Assembly: GCA_963718295.1 (NCBI GenBank)
Contig: CAVQYV010000010.1
Coordinates: forward strand, 1-64,000
DNA length: 64,000 bases
From: CAVQYV01 sp963718295 [NCBI: uncultured Methylomirabilota bacterium]
GTDB taxonomy: Bacteria; Methylomirabilota; Methylomirabilia; CAVQYV01
Direction of reading: 5' to 3'
Part shown: piece by piece, positions 54,801-63,043 of the stretch
Numbering within the stretch: the first letter of the stretch is position 1
Layout: the number at the start of each line of letters is the position of its first letter
Notes under the pieces: generated by a model
Told to the model about the DNA's origin: nothing
The model's database searches: none
The model's input: only the letters and a program-made list of their open reading frames with translations
Program-made: the position numbers and the translations under genes

Positions 54801-55067
54801 GTGCGATTCCGTCCTATTATGATGACCACCATGTCCGCCCTCATGGGCACTTTACCGATCGCCTTGGGCTATGGGGCGGGAGGGGAAGCACGGCAGGGCC
54901 TGGGCCTGGCCGTAGTGGGAGGCCTGCTCGTCTCCCAATTGCTGACCCTCTATATCACCCCGGTCGTTTACACCTACATCGAATCTTTCCGGGAAAGGAC
55001 TGCCAATCGAGCCCGGGTCCGACGCCGGCTGACACCGGAGGCCCAGATCGCACCCGCCGCCGAGTAA
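51894..55067 (+). CDS. RND efflux transporter permease (HAE-1/MdtBC type)
   Basis: 1057 residues. FIRRPVMTTLIMLAILLFGV is the typical first helix. GFVVDDAIVMLENIVRH has the proton-relay Asp pair, and a second relay Lys lies in GLVKKNGIIMIDFAL. Large periplasmic loops (about residues 60-340 and 570-870) carry drug pockets. It is homologous to the MdtB/MdtC/AcrB inner-membrane pump and forms a system with the adaptor 22 nt upstream. No tolC-like gene is close. A GTG at 51951 (VSELFIRR) may be the real start, since the first 19 residues lack homology. Confidence 0.94.
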   Translation: MTQNPLGSKDASPQTRGGNVSELFIRRPVMTTLIMLAILLFGVIAYRVLPVSDLPNVDFPTLLVNASLPGASPETMASAVATPLERQFSTIAGLDSMNSTNGLGVTLITLQFSLDRNIDAAAQDVQAAITKATKQLPQNMPTPPAYQKVNPADQPVLYLSLSSPILPLSTINRYADTFIAPRISMISGVAQVQIFGSQKYAVRAQLDPQALASRAIGIDEVASAVAKGNVNLPTGTLQGAHRAFTVQANGQLTEAAAYRPLIVAYRNGQPVRLEELGRVIDSVEMDKVASWYNETRAIVLAIQRQPGTNTVEVVDAIQKLLPTFKSQLPASIALDTIYDRSMSIRESVSDVKFTLFLAICLVIFVIFLFLRNLSATLIPSLALPFSIIGTFTVMYLLGYSLDNLSLMALILSVGFVVDDAIVMLENIVRHLEQGEKPLQAALNGSKEVGFTIVSMTLSLVAVFIPVLFMGGILGRLLNEFAVTISVAILVSGVVSLSLTPLLCSRFLRPPSGQKHNRLYAASERVFQWTLDFYGRSLRGALKHRRATMIIMAVTLVATGYLFVKVPTGFLPNEDTGAIFGFTEAVQGISFDDMARHQQRIVEAIRKDPNIASVFSSIGASGNWVGANSGRVFIRLKPRSERKLNADAIIQEFRKKVVGIPGIQVFLQNLPPIRIGGQLTKSVYQLTLQDPDTQELYRYVPILEEKMRALPGLQDVTSDLHIKNPQVNVEIDREKAAALGVTAEQIEDALYTSYGTRQISTIYAPDNQYMVIMELLPQYQLDPSVLSMLYVRSSKGQLVPLNAVADLSTGLGPLTVNHLGQLPAVTISFNLKPGVSLGDAVAAVEELTRSTLPPTISTSFQGMAQAFQSSMKNLWILLIMAILVIYLVLGILYESFLHPLTILSGLPAAGFGALLTLLIFHKDLNLYAFVGVIMLVGLVKKNGIIMIDFALDAQRKEGKNPFDAIHEACVVRFRPIMMTTMSALMGTLPIALGYGAGGEARQGLGLAVVGGLLVSQLLTLYITPVVYTYIESFRERTANRARVRRRLTPEAQIAPAAE

Positions 55068-55356
55068 AGCCGGCCGCTGAGCTCACCAGGAGGATCGACA
55101 GGAAACGGAGAGGAAAATAGGCAGACCAGTGGGAAAGAGGCCTATGGGAAAAGCTTGGAAGAACTGCTGGAGGTTCCTGTCCTTCTGGGCTATGAAGCCT
55201 TGAAGGCTGGACGACCGCTGGGGGAAAGGGATAAATCTATCGGCAGGTAGGCACCGGACAGATCAGATCTCGGAGGATCGCGGTGCCTATTCTATTCATA
55301 GGGGGGGGATCTCTTCCCCCATGAGAGCTACAGCCAAGGGAAAACGGATATCCCGG
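55068..55356. other. Intergenic stretch with REP-like unit and hairpin
   Basis: Nearly 290 bases between the RND pump and convergent glnS. Apart from a REP-like palindrome (55248-55288) and a GGGGG-GATCTCTT-CCCCC hairpin near 55302-55320, which could end glnS or pump transcripts, I see no gene. Confidence 0.4.
55248..55288. repeat. REP-like palindromic unit, copy B
   Basis: TAGGCACCG and CGGTGCCT arms, with AGATCA and GGATCG in the middle, match the unit at 8310-8350 over about 30 of 41 bases. Both lie in intergenic DNA. Confidence 0.45.
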
Positions 55357-57048
55357 CTATTGCTTCTTCTCCGCCTTCGCGATCTTGGCCCATGGATCCA
55401 CCAAGGTCACGGCCCGGTTGAATACCAACCTGCCGTTTACGGAATCAGGATCCACGCAGAAATAGCCCAGCCTCTCGAACTGGTGGTGGCTGCCCGGCAT
55501 TGCACCCCTCAAGCTGGGCTCCATCTGGCAGCCTGTTAATATCTCCAGGGAATTCGGGTTCAAGGAGAACCTGAAGTCCTCATCCTCTTCACCTGGATTG
55601 GCCTTCCGGAAGAGGTGGTCGTAGAGCCGGACCTCCGCCGGAATCGCATGGGCAGCCGAAACCCAGTGCAGTGTCGCCTTGACCTTCCGTCCGTCCGGCG
55701 CGTCCCCTCCCCGGGTCTTGGGGTCATAGGTGCAGTGCAATTCGACCACTTCGCCGGTCTCCTCGTCCTTCACCACCTCCACACATTTGACGAAATAAGC
55801 ATAGCGTAGCCGCACCTCGCGCCCCGGGGCCAGACGGTAGAACTTGGGAGGTGGATCCTCCCGAAAGTCCTCCCGCTCGATGTATAGCACCCGGGAGAAG
55901 GGGACCTTGCGCGTGCCCATACTGGGATCCTCCGGATTGTTGACGGCATCCATCTCTTCCGCCAGACCTTCCGGATAGTTCTCTATCACCACCCGAAGGG
56001 GGCGCAGGACTCCCATCGCCCGAGGGGCGCGCTTATTCAGATCTTCACGAAGAGAATCCTCCAGCAGGGCGATGTCCACAATACTGTTATTCTTGGCCAC
56101 CCCGATTCGATTGCAGAAGGCTCGGATGGATTCGGGAGTATACCCCCTCCTCCGCAGACCTGAGAGGGTAGGCATGCGGGGATCGTCCCAGCCCTTCATA
56201 TGTCCCTCGTTTACCAACAGAAGCAGCTTTCGCTTGCTCAAAACCGTATAGCTCACATTCAGGCGCGCGAACTCGATCTGTTGAGGATGATAGACTCCCA
56301 ACTCATCCAAGAACCAATCATAGAGTGGGCGATGATCCTCGAATTCCAGCGTGCAGATGGAATGGGTGATGCCTTCGATGGAATCGCAGAGGCCATGGGC
56401 GAAATCATACATGGGATAGATGCACCATAGCTCGCCGGTCCGGTGATGTTCCAGGTGAAGGATGCGGTATATGACCGGATCTCGCATATTTAGATTGGCA
56501 GAGGCCATATCGATCTTCGCCCGAAGCACGTGGGCACCGTTTTCAAACTCGCCGGCCCGCATGCGCTGGAATAAACCCAGGTTCTCCTCGAGGGAACGGC
56601 TCCGATACGGACTCGCCTTGCCCGGTTCGGTCAGAGTGCCTCGATACTCTCTGATCTCATCTGCACTGAGGCTGTCCACATAGGCCTTCCCATTTTCAAT
56701 GAGCTTGGCGGCGTATCCATAGAGCTGCTCGAAGTAGTCGGAGGCGTAAAAGAGGCGATCATCCCAATCGAACCCGAGCCATCGGACATCCTTGATAATG
56801 GAATTCACATACTCGATGTCCTCCTTGCTCGGATTGGTATCATCGAATCGCAGATTGCACAGGCCCTTGAATTCGGCAGCCAGCCCGAAATTGAGGCAGA
56901 TCGATTTGGCGTGTCCAATATGCAGATATCCATTGGGCTCAGGAGGAAATCGGGTATGGACCCGGCCTCCGTACTTGTTGGTCGCCATATCCTCGATGAT
57001 GATATTGCGAACGAAGTTGGGGGGGGCAATGGAATCCGGTCTGCTCAT
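55357..57048 (-). CDS. glnS: Glutaminyl-tRNA synthetase
   Basis: 563 residues from ATG 57048 ([12 protein letters not shown]), behind GGATGGAG; an upstream ATG is less likely. Class I synthetase motifs: [20 protein letters not shown] (HIGH in part) and [11 protein letters not shown] (KMSKS-like). FDDTNPSKE and the C-terminal beta-barrel anticodon region (YLGCVDPDS-like [17 protein letters not shown]) fit GlnRS and separate it from GluRS. It charges tRNA-Gln directly, implying the organism need not rely on the GatCAB route for glutamine. Confidence 0.95.
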   Translation of the reverse strand: MSRPDSIAPPNFVRNIIIEDMATNKYGGRVHTRFPPEPNGYLHIGHAKSICLNFGLAAEFKGLCNLRFDDTNPSKEDIEYVNSIIKDVRWLGFDWDDRLFYASDYFEQLYGYAAKLIENGKAYVDSLSADEIREYRGTLTEPGKASPYRSRSLEENLGLFQRMRAGEFENGAHVLRAKIDMASANLNMRDPVIYRILHLEHHRTGELWCIYPMYDFAHGLCDSIEGITHSICTLEFEDHRPLYDWFLDELGVYHPQQIEFARLNVSYTVLSKRKLLLLVNEGHMKGWDDPRMPTLSGLRRRGYTPESIRAFCNRIGVAKNNSIVDIALLEDSLREDLNKRAPRAMGVLRPLRVVIENYPEGLAEEMDAVNNPEDPSMGTRKVPFSRVLYIEREDFREDPPPKFYRLAPGREVRLRYAYFVKCVEVVKDEETGEVVELHCTYDPKTRGGDAPDGRKVKATLHWVSAAHAIPAEVRLYDHLFRKANPGEEDEDFRFSLNPNSLEILTGCQMEPSLRGAMPGSHHQFERLGYFCVDPDSVNGRLVFNRAVTLVDPWAKIAKAEKKQ

Positions 57049-57193
57049 ATGAAATGCTCCATCCTCGTTTCTTCCATCGGTTTCATCCGATCCAAATTCA
57101 GAAGTTAGCCTTCCCATTCCTTTCAAAGGCTCTATTGTAAGGCGAAACGGGAGATTTGGCAAAGAAAATCTCTTATGAGTCTAAGCCTTGCTG

Positions 57194-57223
57194 TTGACTT
57201 GTAACCTCTGGTTCCAGTATGGT
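57194..57223 (+). promoter_or_regulatory. Promoter of the second parvulin gene
   Basis: TTGACT (57194-57199), 18 nt spacer, TATGGT (57218-57223), 124 nt before the start. The shared motif at 57153-57170 lies 23 nt upstream of the -35. Confidence 0.5.
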
Positions 57224-57346
57224 TGGACCCGACAGGATCTGAGTGATCCACTCCTGCTCCGGAGCGCCTCCGAGGTCTGCTGGCATCAGGGATATAGGGC
57301 TTGGGGCTCACCCGGGCGGGCGCAATGACAGAATCGAGGAGGAATC

Positions 57347-58387
57347 ATGACCCGAAATAGGCAGGTCTTAACGCTTGCTTTCGCCTTGGTCATAATCGCA
57401 TTTGCAGCTGCTTTGGCCTTTTCCGAGGAAAGCGCTCCGGCATCGAAGCCGACTCGATCGGAAAAGGCTGCCCCCAGTCCTGCCCCTGGCACGGTCGCCA
57501 CTGTAAATGGATCCAAAATCTCAGAAAAGGATCTTCGTTCAGCGATAGAGGCCATAAGGAGAGGTTCTCCCGGATCCTACCAGTCTCCCAGGGACGATCC
57601 AAAACTGCGCAAGTTAGCTCTGAACCAACTTATTGCCTACGAGTTGCTTTACCAGGATGCCATCACCCTGGGGATCAAGGACATAGACAAGCGGGCCAAC
57701 GATATGCTGGCGGATGCGGAGAGACAGGCCGGGTCCAAAGAAGAATTCAAGAAGCAGTTGGCCCAGGAGAAAATGACCATTGAACAGGCGCGCAGGAACA
57801 TGAAGAAGAATCTCCTAATACAGGCCTACGTGGAGAAAAGGATCGTCCCCAGAATCAAGGTGACCGAAAAGGAGATCCAGGCTTATTACCAGGGGAACAA
57901 AGACCGATTCAAGCACGACGAGCTGGTAGGGGCCCGCCACATCTTGATCGCAATTCCCAAAGACGCGACCGAGCAACAGAAGGCGACGGCCCAAGAGAAG
58001 ATCTCCTTGCTGCGCCAGGATTTAATAGGGGGCAAGGACTTCGCAAATCTGGCGAGGATCTATTCGGATTGTCCCAGTAAGGATCGGGGCGGAGATCTGG
58101 GATATTTCTCCCAGGGAACCATGGTGCCCGAGTTTGAGAAGGTTGCATTCTCCCTGAAGGAGGGTGAGATCAGTGAAGTGGTACAAACCGCACACGGCTA
58201 CCATCTGATCCAGGTCTATGGGAGAAAACCCGCCGGAACCTTGCCGCTGGGGGAAGTGACAGACCAACTGGAAAAAGAACTGAGAGGCAAGAAGACCGGC
58301 GAGGCGGTGAACGCAAGGGTCCAAAGCTTAGCAAAAAAGGCAAAGATCGAGATTCTGGACCAGAAGGCCGGTGGCAAAGAGAGGTAA
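57347..58387 (+). CDS. SurA-like periplasmic parvulin (PpiC-type), paralogue 2
   Basis: 346 residues with a signal peptide (LTLAFALVIIAFAAALAF region). ATVNGSKISEKDLRSAIEAI, then ARHILIAIPKDATEQQKATA, FANLARIYSDCPSKDRGGDL and EISEVVQTAHGYHLIQVY (each in part) match paralogue 1 closely in the same order. The single PpiC domain has the usual active-site His and Asp-equivalent Cys/Ser region. It probably serves outer-membrane or periplasmic protein folding. The start follows GAGGAGG-AATC. Confidence 0.92.
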   Translation: MTRNRQVLTLAFALVIIAFAAALAFSEESAPASKPTRSEKAAPSPAPGTVATVNGSKISEKDLRSAIEAIRRGSPGSYQSPRDDPKLRKLALNQLIAYELLYQDAITLGIKDIDKRANDMLADAERQAGSKEEFKKQLAQEKMTIEQARRNMKKNLLIQAYVEKRIVPRIKVTEKEIQAYYQGNKDRFKHDELVGARHILIAIPKDATEQQKATAQEKISLLRQDLIGGKDFANLARIYSDCPSKDRGGDLGYFSQGTMVPEFEKVAFSLKEGEISEVVQTAHGYHLIQVYGRKPAGTLPLGEVTDQLEKELRGKKTGEAVNARVQSLAKKAKIEILDQKAGGKER

Positions 58388-58444
58388 GCGACCGGAATCA
58401 TTGCTGCCTGTTCTTTCTAATGAATCATGAAGCGTTCCAGTTCA

Positions 58445-59398
58445 TTAGCCAATGGATTCCTTGGGAAACTCGACTCCCGCCGTGTAGAATAAGGGCATCT
58501 CCGGGATCATCTGATAGATGTGGACCTTGACGCCCGGGTTTACTGCAATCTGAAGATAAGCATCCCGCTGACTCATCTGATGCTCCTCCACCAGCCATTC
58601 CATCAGAAGGAAGGCCGCCTTCGTGACCGCATGTTCGAGAGGCCGGGAATTATAGAGAGCAATCAGGCTGGTGGGTGTCTCGATCCGCGGATAGGGGATC
58701 TTCTTGCCTGGGATCACTTCCACCGAGAGGGTGACCTCGGCCCTGGTCTCCGCCGCCACCGAGGAGAACTCGGTATCCCCCTGGCAGGCATGCACATCCC
58801 CGACGAAGAGAAGCCCCCCTTCATTCTGGCTGTTCACGAAAAAGGTGTTCCCGGGTTTCACGTCCTGGCAATCGAGATTTCCTCCTCCGATCCCCTGCCC
58901 ATAGATGCTGGTAAGGACTTCTCGCTCGGGGGCTACCGCGATCGTTCCTATGAAAGGGGCAGCCGCCCAGGAGATCCTTTCGTTGAACCAGATCCTCCCA
59001 TCCCTCATCGTGCCGCTTGGCCCGGGTTGGTGGCGCAGCACATGCGTCCAGGGCACAGCGGCCTCGGACCACTTCAGGGTATCGTGCAGGGGCCCGCGGC
59101 GATCTGAGAAGGTATAGCTTTGATCCTCAGCCACTAAGATATCATCTATCTTGATAGCCAATAAATCACCCCGTCTCGCCCCTTCGATGAAGATCGGTCC
59201 GCCCACCGGATTGGCCGAAGGTGGCCAGGTATCGAGGAGCGGCCGGTCCAGAGGAGACTTCCCCTCCTCCCGCAGGTATCCGGAGGCGGCGTCTTCGGTC
59301 TCGACCACAAACTTCTCTCCGGGGGCCACTCGCAATTTGGGAGGCAGGGCACGATCAAAAACATACACTTTGGCTTGGTCGCGAGGTATGCGCTTCAT
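58445..59398 (-). CDS. Acetamidase/formamidase family protein
   Basis: 317 residues from ATG 59398 (MKRIPRDQAKVYVFD), behind GAGAGGGGG; the frame up to 59650 has no homology. GGPIFIEGARRGDLLAIKID is the family start, with GGGNLDCQDVKPGNTFF, LLFVGDVHACQGDTEFSS and the C-terminal VEEHQMSQRDAYLQI region. Such enzymes hydrolyse formamide or acetamide to ammonia and acid, and are often metal dependent (His-Cys-Asp rich core). It may supply nitrogen, and it is notable that FmdB-type ribbons occur elsewhere in the window. Confidence 0.9.
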   Translation of the reverse strand: MKRIPRDQAKVYVFDRALPPKLRVAPGEKFVVETEDAASGYLREEGKSPLDRPLLDTWPPSANPVGGPIFIEGARRGDLLAIKIDDILVAEDQSYTFSDRRGPLHDTLKWSEAAVPWTHVLRHQPGPSGTMRDGRIWFNERISWAAAPFIGTIAVAPEREVLTSIYGQGIGGGNLDCQDVKPGNTFFVNSQNEGGLLFVGDVHACQGDTEFSSVAAETRAEVTLSVEVIPGKKIPYPRIETPTSLIALYNSRPLEHAVTKAAFLLMEWLVEEHQMSQRDAYLQIAVNPGVKVHIYQMIPEMPLFYTAGVEFPKESIG

Positions 59399-59572
59399 GT
59401 AGTTCCCCCTCTCATGAAATGAGTCTGTGCATGGGTATACATGATGTGCGGGGTTCAAATCAACCCCCTTTCTGTGACAGCCAAGCGTCTCTTCCGGATT
59501 GCAGCTGCCCCAGATTCCGAAATCAACGAGCTCTGCCGCGGGGGAGTTCCAGCAGGAAATGCCAATATAGAG

Positions 59573-59601
59573 TTGACAAAGATGCGCAAAAAAAGTAAAT
59601 A
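59573..59601 (+). promoter_or_regulatory. Promoter of the DUF481 gene
   Basis: TTGACA (59573-59578), 17 nt spacer, TAAATA (59596-59601), about 110 nt before the DUF481 start. Confidence 0.55.
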
Positions 59602-59709
59602 ACCCATCTGGAAGCTGCTGGCGGCAAGCTGCGAGGATTGTGCTCGCCATGCATTCCAGATTCGATCTGAGCCCACGCCACTATGGGCGCCTTACGAAAG
59701 GAGACGACC

Positions 59710-60468
59710 ATGAATTTAAGATTTGAACCCGTGAAAAGGATGGCAGTAGTGCTCGGGATCCTCCTCGCCGTTCTTCAAATGGCCTCAGGGGCCTTCGCGC
59801 AGGAAGGACAGAAGAAAAAGTGGAGCGATCAGGCAGAGTTTACCTTCGTGGATACCGGGGGAAACACCGATGTAACCACGATCGCCGGTAAGAATACCCT
59901 GAAATATGATTTTACGGACAAGTGGATCGCTTCGTGGGTTATTGGTGCGCTATACGGCAAGGACCATGGGGTGAGGACGGCGGAGAGATATTATTCCGAT
60001 CTCAGGCTGGACTACCTGTACACGGATCGGCTCTATTTCTACGGCCTCGCAGGGTGGATGAAGGATACCTTTGCCGGCATCGATAATCGCTACTATGGCG
60101 GGCCCGGAGCCGGCTATAAGTTCGTGACCGGACCGAGGCACTTCCTGCTTGGTGAGCTGGGGCTGAATTACGCCAAGGAGGATTACACCGATGGCACTGA
60201 TAATGACTTCCTCCAGGGCCGGGCTTTTGGCCAATATATCTGGGCTTTTACGGATAAGACCCGGTTTAGCCAGGACCTCGAGTTCCTCTATGATTTCTCC
60301 GATTCGGAAAACTACGGCATCAATTCGATCACGGCACTTACCACTGCCCTGAACAGTTTCCTCTCCCTGAAGGCCAGTTATGCGATAAGGTACGATAATG
60401 AACCGGTGCCCGACAATCTGAGAAAGACGGACACCATTCTTGCGATCGCACTGGTAGTAAACTATTAG
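59710..60468 (+). CDS. DUF481 family outer-membrane protein
   Basis: 252 residues from ATG 59710 after GAAAGGAGACG. A signal peptide (MAVVLGILLAVLQMASG, cleavage at AFAQE) is followed by an aromatic beta-strand pattern with YYSDLRLDYLYTDRLYFYGL and FGQYIWAFTDKTRFSQDLEF, ending in VVNY. The alternating hydrophobic strands and the C-terminal aromatic-rich end suggest an outer-membrane barrel of salt-stress-type DUF481 proteins (YdiY-like). The substrate is unknown. Confidence 0.85.
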   Translation: MNLRFEPVKRMAVVLGILLAVLQMASGAFAQEGQKKKWSDQAEFTFVDTGGNTDVTTIAGKNTLKYDFTDKWIASWVIGALYGKDHGVRTAERYYSDLRLDYLYTDRLYFYGLAGWMKDTFAGIDNRYYGGPGAGYKFVTGPRHFLLGELGLNYAKEDYTDGTDNDFLQGRAFGQYIWAFTDKTRFSQDLEFLYDFSDSENYGINSITALTTALNSFLSLKASYAIRYDNEPVPDNLRKTDTILAIALVVNY

Positions 60469-60694
60469 GTATGGGGAGCGATTTGCCGGCCCGAGCGTCG
60501 CGAGTAATCCCATCCGAGTTGGCGGTTCAGAGAGCGGGCACAACCAGGACGTGAGAGGCAGGTTTTCGGCAAGGAGGGGTTGATTGGGCTTGAGGTGAGT
60601 TCAGGAGGGGTATGGGCTTAGTTAGCAGATCCCCAAAAGGGGGAACCTGAAATTAGGCCCTTGATTTGCCAATGGAAGGAAAGGGTGATCTTAC

Positions 60695-61222
60695 ATGGAG
60701 CAATCGCCCCAAAGATTCTTCGATCCATCCATCATAAGGACCCTGATTCGGATGGAGGAGATCCAGTTTCGAGGGCAGGGGACATCGCCAGAGAAGCTGA
60801 GGGCCATCAAGAAGGGGCTTCTCACCTTTCATGATCTGGAGACCATGGCCGCCAATCTCTACAAATTTCAACTGACAAGGGGCCCCTCGGAGCTCAATCG
60901 TCAGCTGCTCGCTGCCATGTGCAACGAGATGACCCATATCGAGGACTTCCAGGTCAAGCTCTATGAATACGGCTGGAGGCCGAACAAATTCCGCTGGGCC
61001 TTCTGGATTGTGGGTTTTGTCATCGGATTCGGTTCTCGTCTTTGCGGTCCCCGTTCCATTTTGAGGGCAGCCCGCTGGGTGGAAACCAAGGCCGTTCAGC
61101 ACTATGGAGAACTGCTTCTATCCGTAGATTGGGATGAGGACACCCGAGCTGTCATAGAAAAGGACCGATCGGACGAAATCGGGCATGTCAATCGATGGGA
61201 TACGCTTCTGAAAACGATGTGA
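60695..61222 (+). CDS. COQ7/ferritin-like diiron protein
   Basis: 175 residues. Four helices carry the diiron pattern: LETMAANLYKFQ (Glu), CNEMTHIEDF (ExxH), VETKAVQHYGELL (Glu) and DEIGHVNRWDTLL (ExxH). This resembles COQ7-type demethoxyubiquinone hydroxylases and related ferritin-like proteins. A hydrophobic hairpin (FWIVGFVIGFGSRLC) may anchor it to the membrane as in COQ7. The reaction (quinone hydroxylation or oxygen detoxification) cannot be decided. Confidence 0.75.
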   Translation: MEQSPQRFFDPSIIRTLIRMEEIQFRGQGTSPEKLRAIKKGLLTFHDLETMAANLYKFQLTRGPSELNRQLLAAMCNEMTHIEDFQVKLYEYGWRPNKFRWAFWIVGFVIGFGSRLCGPRSILRAARWVETKAVQHYGELLLSVDWDEDTRAVIEKDRSDEIGHVNRWDTLLKTM

Positions 61223-61264
61223 GAAAGCCCGTGCGATGGAGAGGGTGGGGGTGATATCATGCCT

Positions 61265-62278
61265 TCACGCTAACTTGGAACGCCGGACATAGTCAGCCGC
61301 CATCAAAATCGCCTCCTTCATGCTGACTGCGCTGGCTGTCCCCCTGCCTGCGATGTCGAAGGCAGTTCCATGATCCACCGAGGTCCGAAGGAAAGGCAGC
61401 CCCAGGGTGACAGAGATGGTCCGTTCGAAGTCGACCATCTTGGTGGCAATGTGGCCCTGGTCGTGGTAGAGAGACAAAACCGCACTGTATTGGCCCTGGA
61501 GGGCCTGGTGAAAGACCGAGTCCGCAGGTAGAGGGCCTACCACCGGGAAACCCAGACGCTGGGCCTCCTGGATGGCGGGCTCGATCTGGTAAACCTCCTC
61601 CTCTCCAAAAAGGCCGTGTTCGCCGCTGTGCGGGTTGAGACCCGCGACTGCCAAGCTCCCCTCCCTCACTCCGAGTTGGAGCAGGGCCTCCGAGCACCGT
61701 TGAATGTAGGATAGCAGCCGCTCCCTAGTGACCATCTCGCAGGCCTTGCCAAGGGATACATGCCGGGAGAGGAAGAAAACCCTCAGCGTGCGGACCTGGA
61801 ACATGGTCAAAGGATCATGGCTTGCCGTGAGAGCCGCGAGAATCTCCGTGTGGCCGATGAAATCCACCTCGGCCTCCTTGAGGGCCTCCTTATGGATGGG
61901 GCCCGTGGCGATCGCTTCCACCCGGCCGGAGGAGGCAAGCTCAACAGCCTTCTTGATGTATTCAAAGGCCGCCCGCCCACACATTGCCTGAACCGCTCCC
62001 ATTTGCAGTGAATCCTGATCCACATTGCTCAGGTCCAGCAGGTTGATCGTTCCAGGCCTATACGCTCCCTCCTCCGGGCCCGTGATAACCCTGATTTCTG
62101 CCTGAACGCCGTAGGATTTGGCAGTCTGCTTCATTACCCCCCAGTCACCGATTACCAGGGGTCTGGACGCGGCCACCACTCCCTGATCCTCCAGCGCCTT
62201 GAGGGCGATCTCCGGCCCGATTCCTGCCGGATCACCCATGGTAACTACTATGAGGGGCCTCTCTATCTTCCACTCCAC
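61265..62278 (-). CDS. pdxA: 4-hydroxythreonine-4-phosphate dehydrogenase
   Basis: 337 residues. [20 protein letters not shown] at the start and [15 protein letters not shown] (metal His) and the [17 protein letters not shown] (in part) metal-binding segment are PdxA hallmarks; [19 protein letters not shown] (in part) closes it. It oxidises 4-phosphohydroxy-threonine in the vitamin B6 pathway, or acts in a PdxA2-like side role. No other B6 gene is in view. Confidence 0.94.
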   Translation of the reverse strand: MEWKIERPLIVVTMGDPAGIGPEIALKALEDQGVVAASRPLVIGDWGVMKQTAKSYGVQAEIRVITGPEEGAYRPGTINLLDLSNVDQDSLQMGAVQAMCGRAAFEYIKKAVELASSGRVEAIATGPIHKEALKEAEVDFIGHTEILAALTASHDPLTMFQVRTLRVFFLSRHVSLGKACEMVTRERLLSYIQRCSEALLQLGVREGSLAVAGLNPHSGEHGLFGEEEVYQIEPAIQEAQRLGFPVVGPLPADSVFHQALQGQYSAVLSLYHDQGHIATKMVDFERTISVTLGLPFLRTSVDHGTAFDIAGRGTASAVSMKEAILMAADYVRRSKLA

Positions 62279-62407
62279 GGATTGGGGAACGTTCTCATTT
62301 TCCTCATCCCTGTGAAATCACGACCCGCCCGTTCCGGATGGGTCGCTCTGCCATGGAGCTACTTCGCCTCGAAAAGCAAGAGAAAACACCAACGCCGGAT
62401 TTCCCCT

Positions 62408-62914
62408 TCAAAATTTCAACTCCAGGCTGAAAACTATGCTTTGGTCCTGGATGAAGGGCTCATCTCTATCCGGCTTCATGGTCTGCGTCTCTGAAGCATC
62501 TTTGGAAAACAGATCATGGATCATATCGGGGTCGATGGTTCTCGTCACCACCCCTATCTGGGTATTCAGACTGAAGGTGTATTTCTCACGCAACGTGTAG
62601 ATCTCCTGGCTGTTCTGTAACCGAACGGAGTATCTGGCCTCCTGCTTCGGGTCCGCTAACGGGCCTTCGGCTTTGATTTTTTCCAGGGTGATGGATTTTA
62701 TGTATTGGAAGGGAATCGTCTTGTCTTGATGATCTTGGGAAGAAACCGCGATCTCCTTCGGAGCAGAACGCAAGTATCCCTCCCATTTCCCTCCTTGGGC
62801 ATCCTGCATCACCGCCAGGAGATTCGGCGTCTCCTTTGCTTCTCCAGTTTGACCCAGGACAGTTGAATGAAAGAGACATAACATCACAGCCAATAGGAAA
62901 AGCTTCCCCCTCAT
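62408..62914 (-). CDS. Exported protein of unknown function
   Basis: 168 residues from ATG 62914 (MRGKLFLLAVMLCLFHSTVL), behind GAAGGAGG. The signal peptide is clear. The mature part (GKWEGYLRSAPKEIAVSSQD, then IPFQYIKSITLEKI) suggests a small beta-rich domain, but I do not recognise a family. It starts about 130 nt after the ABC binding-protein gene on the same strand, so the two may be linked. Confidence 0.6.
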   Translation of the reverse strand: MRGKLFLLAVMLCLFHSTVLGQTGEAKETPNLLAVMQDAQGGKWEGYLRSAPKEIAVSSQDHQDKTIPFQYIKSITLEKIKAEGPLADPKQEARYSVRLQNSQEIYTLREKYTFSLNTQIGVVTRTIDPDMIHDLFSKDASETQTMKPDRDEPFIQDQSIVFSLELKF

Positions 62915-63043
62915 CAGAAAATTACCTCCTTCGGCCTCTGGGGCAATACACCCTGAATCCTGTGGGCCTGTCATTGATTCAGGAGAGAAGATATCGCAAC
63001 TGGTATTGGCAAGAGGCACTCTTGGGCCGGATCCCCGAGCCGG

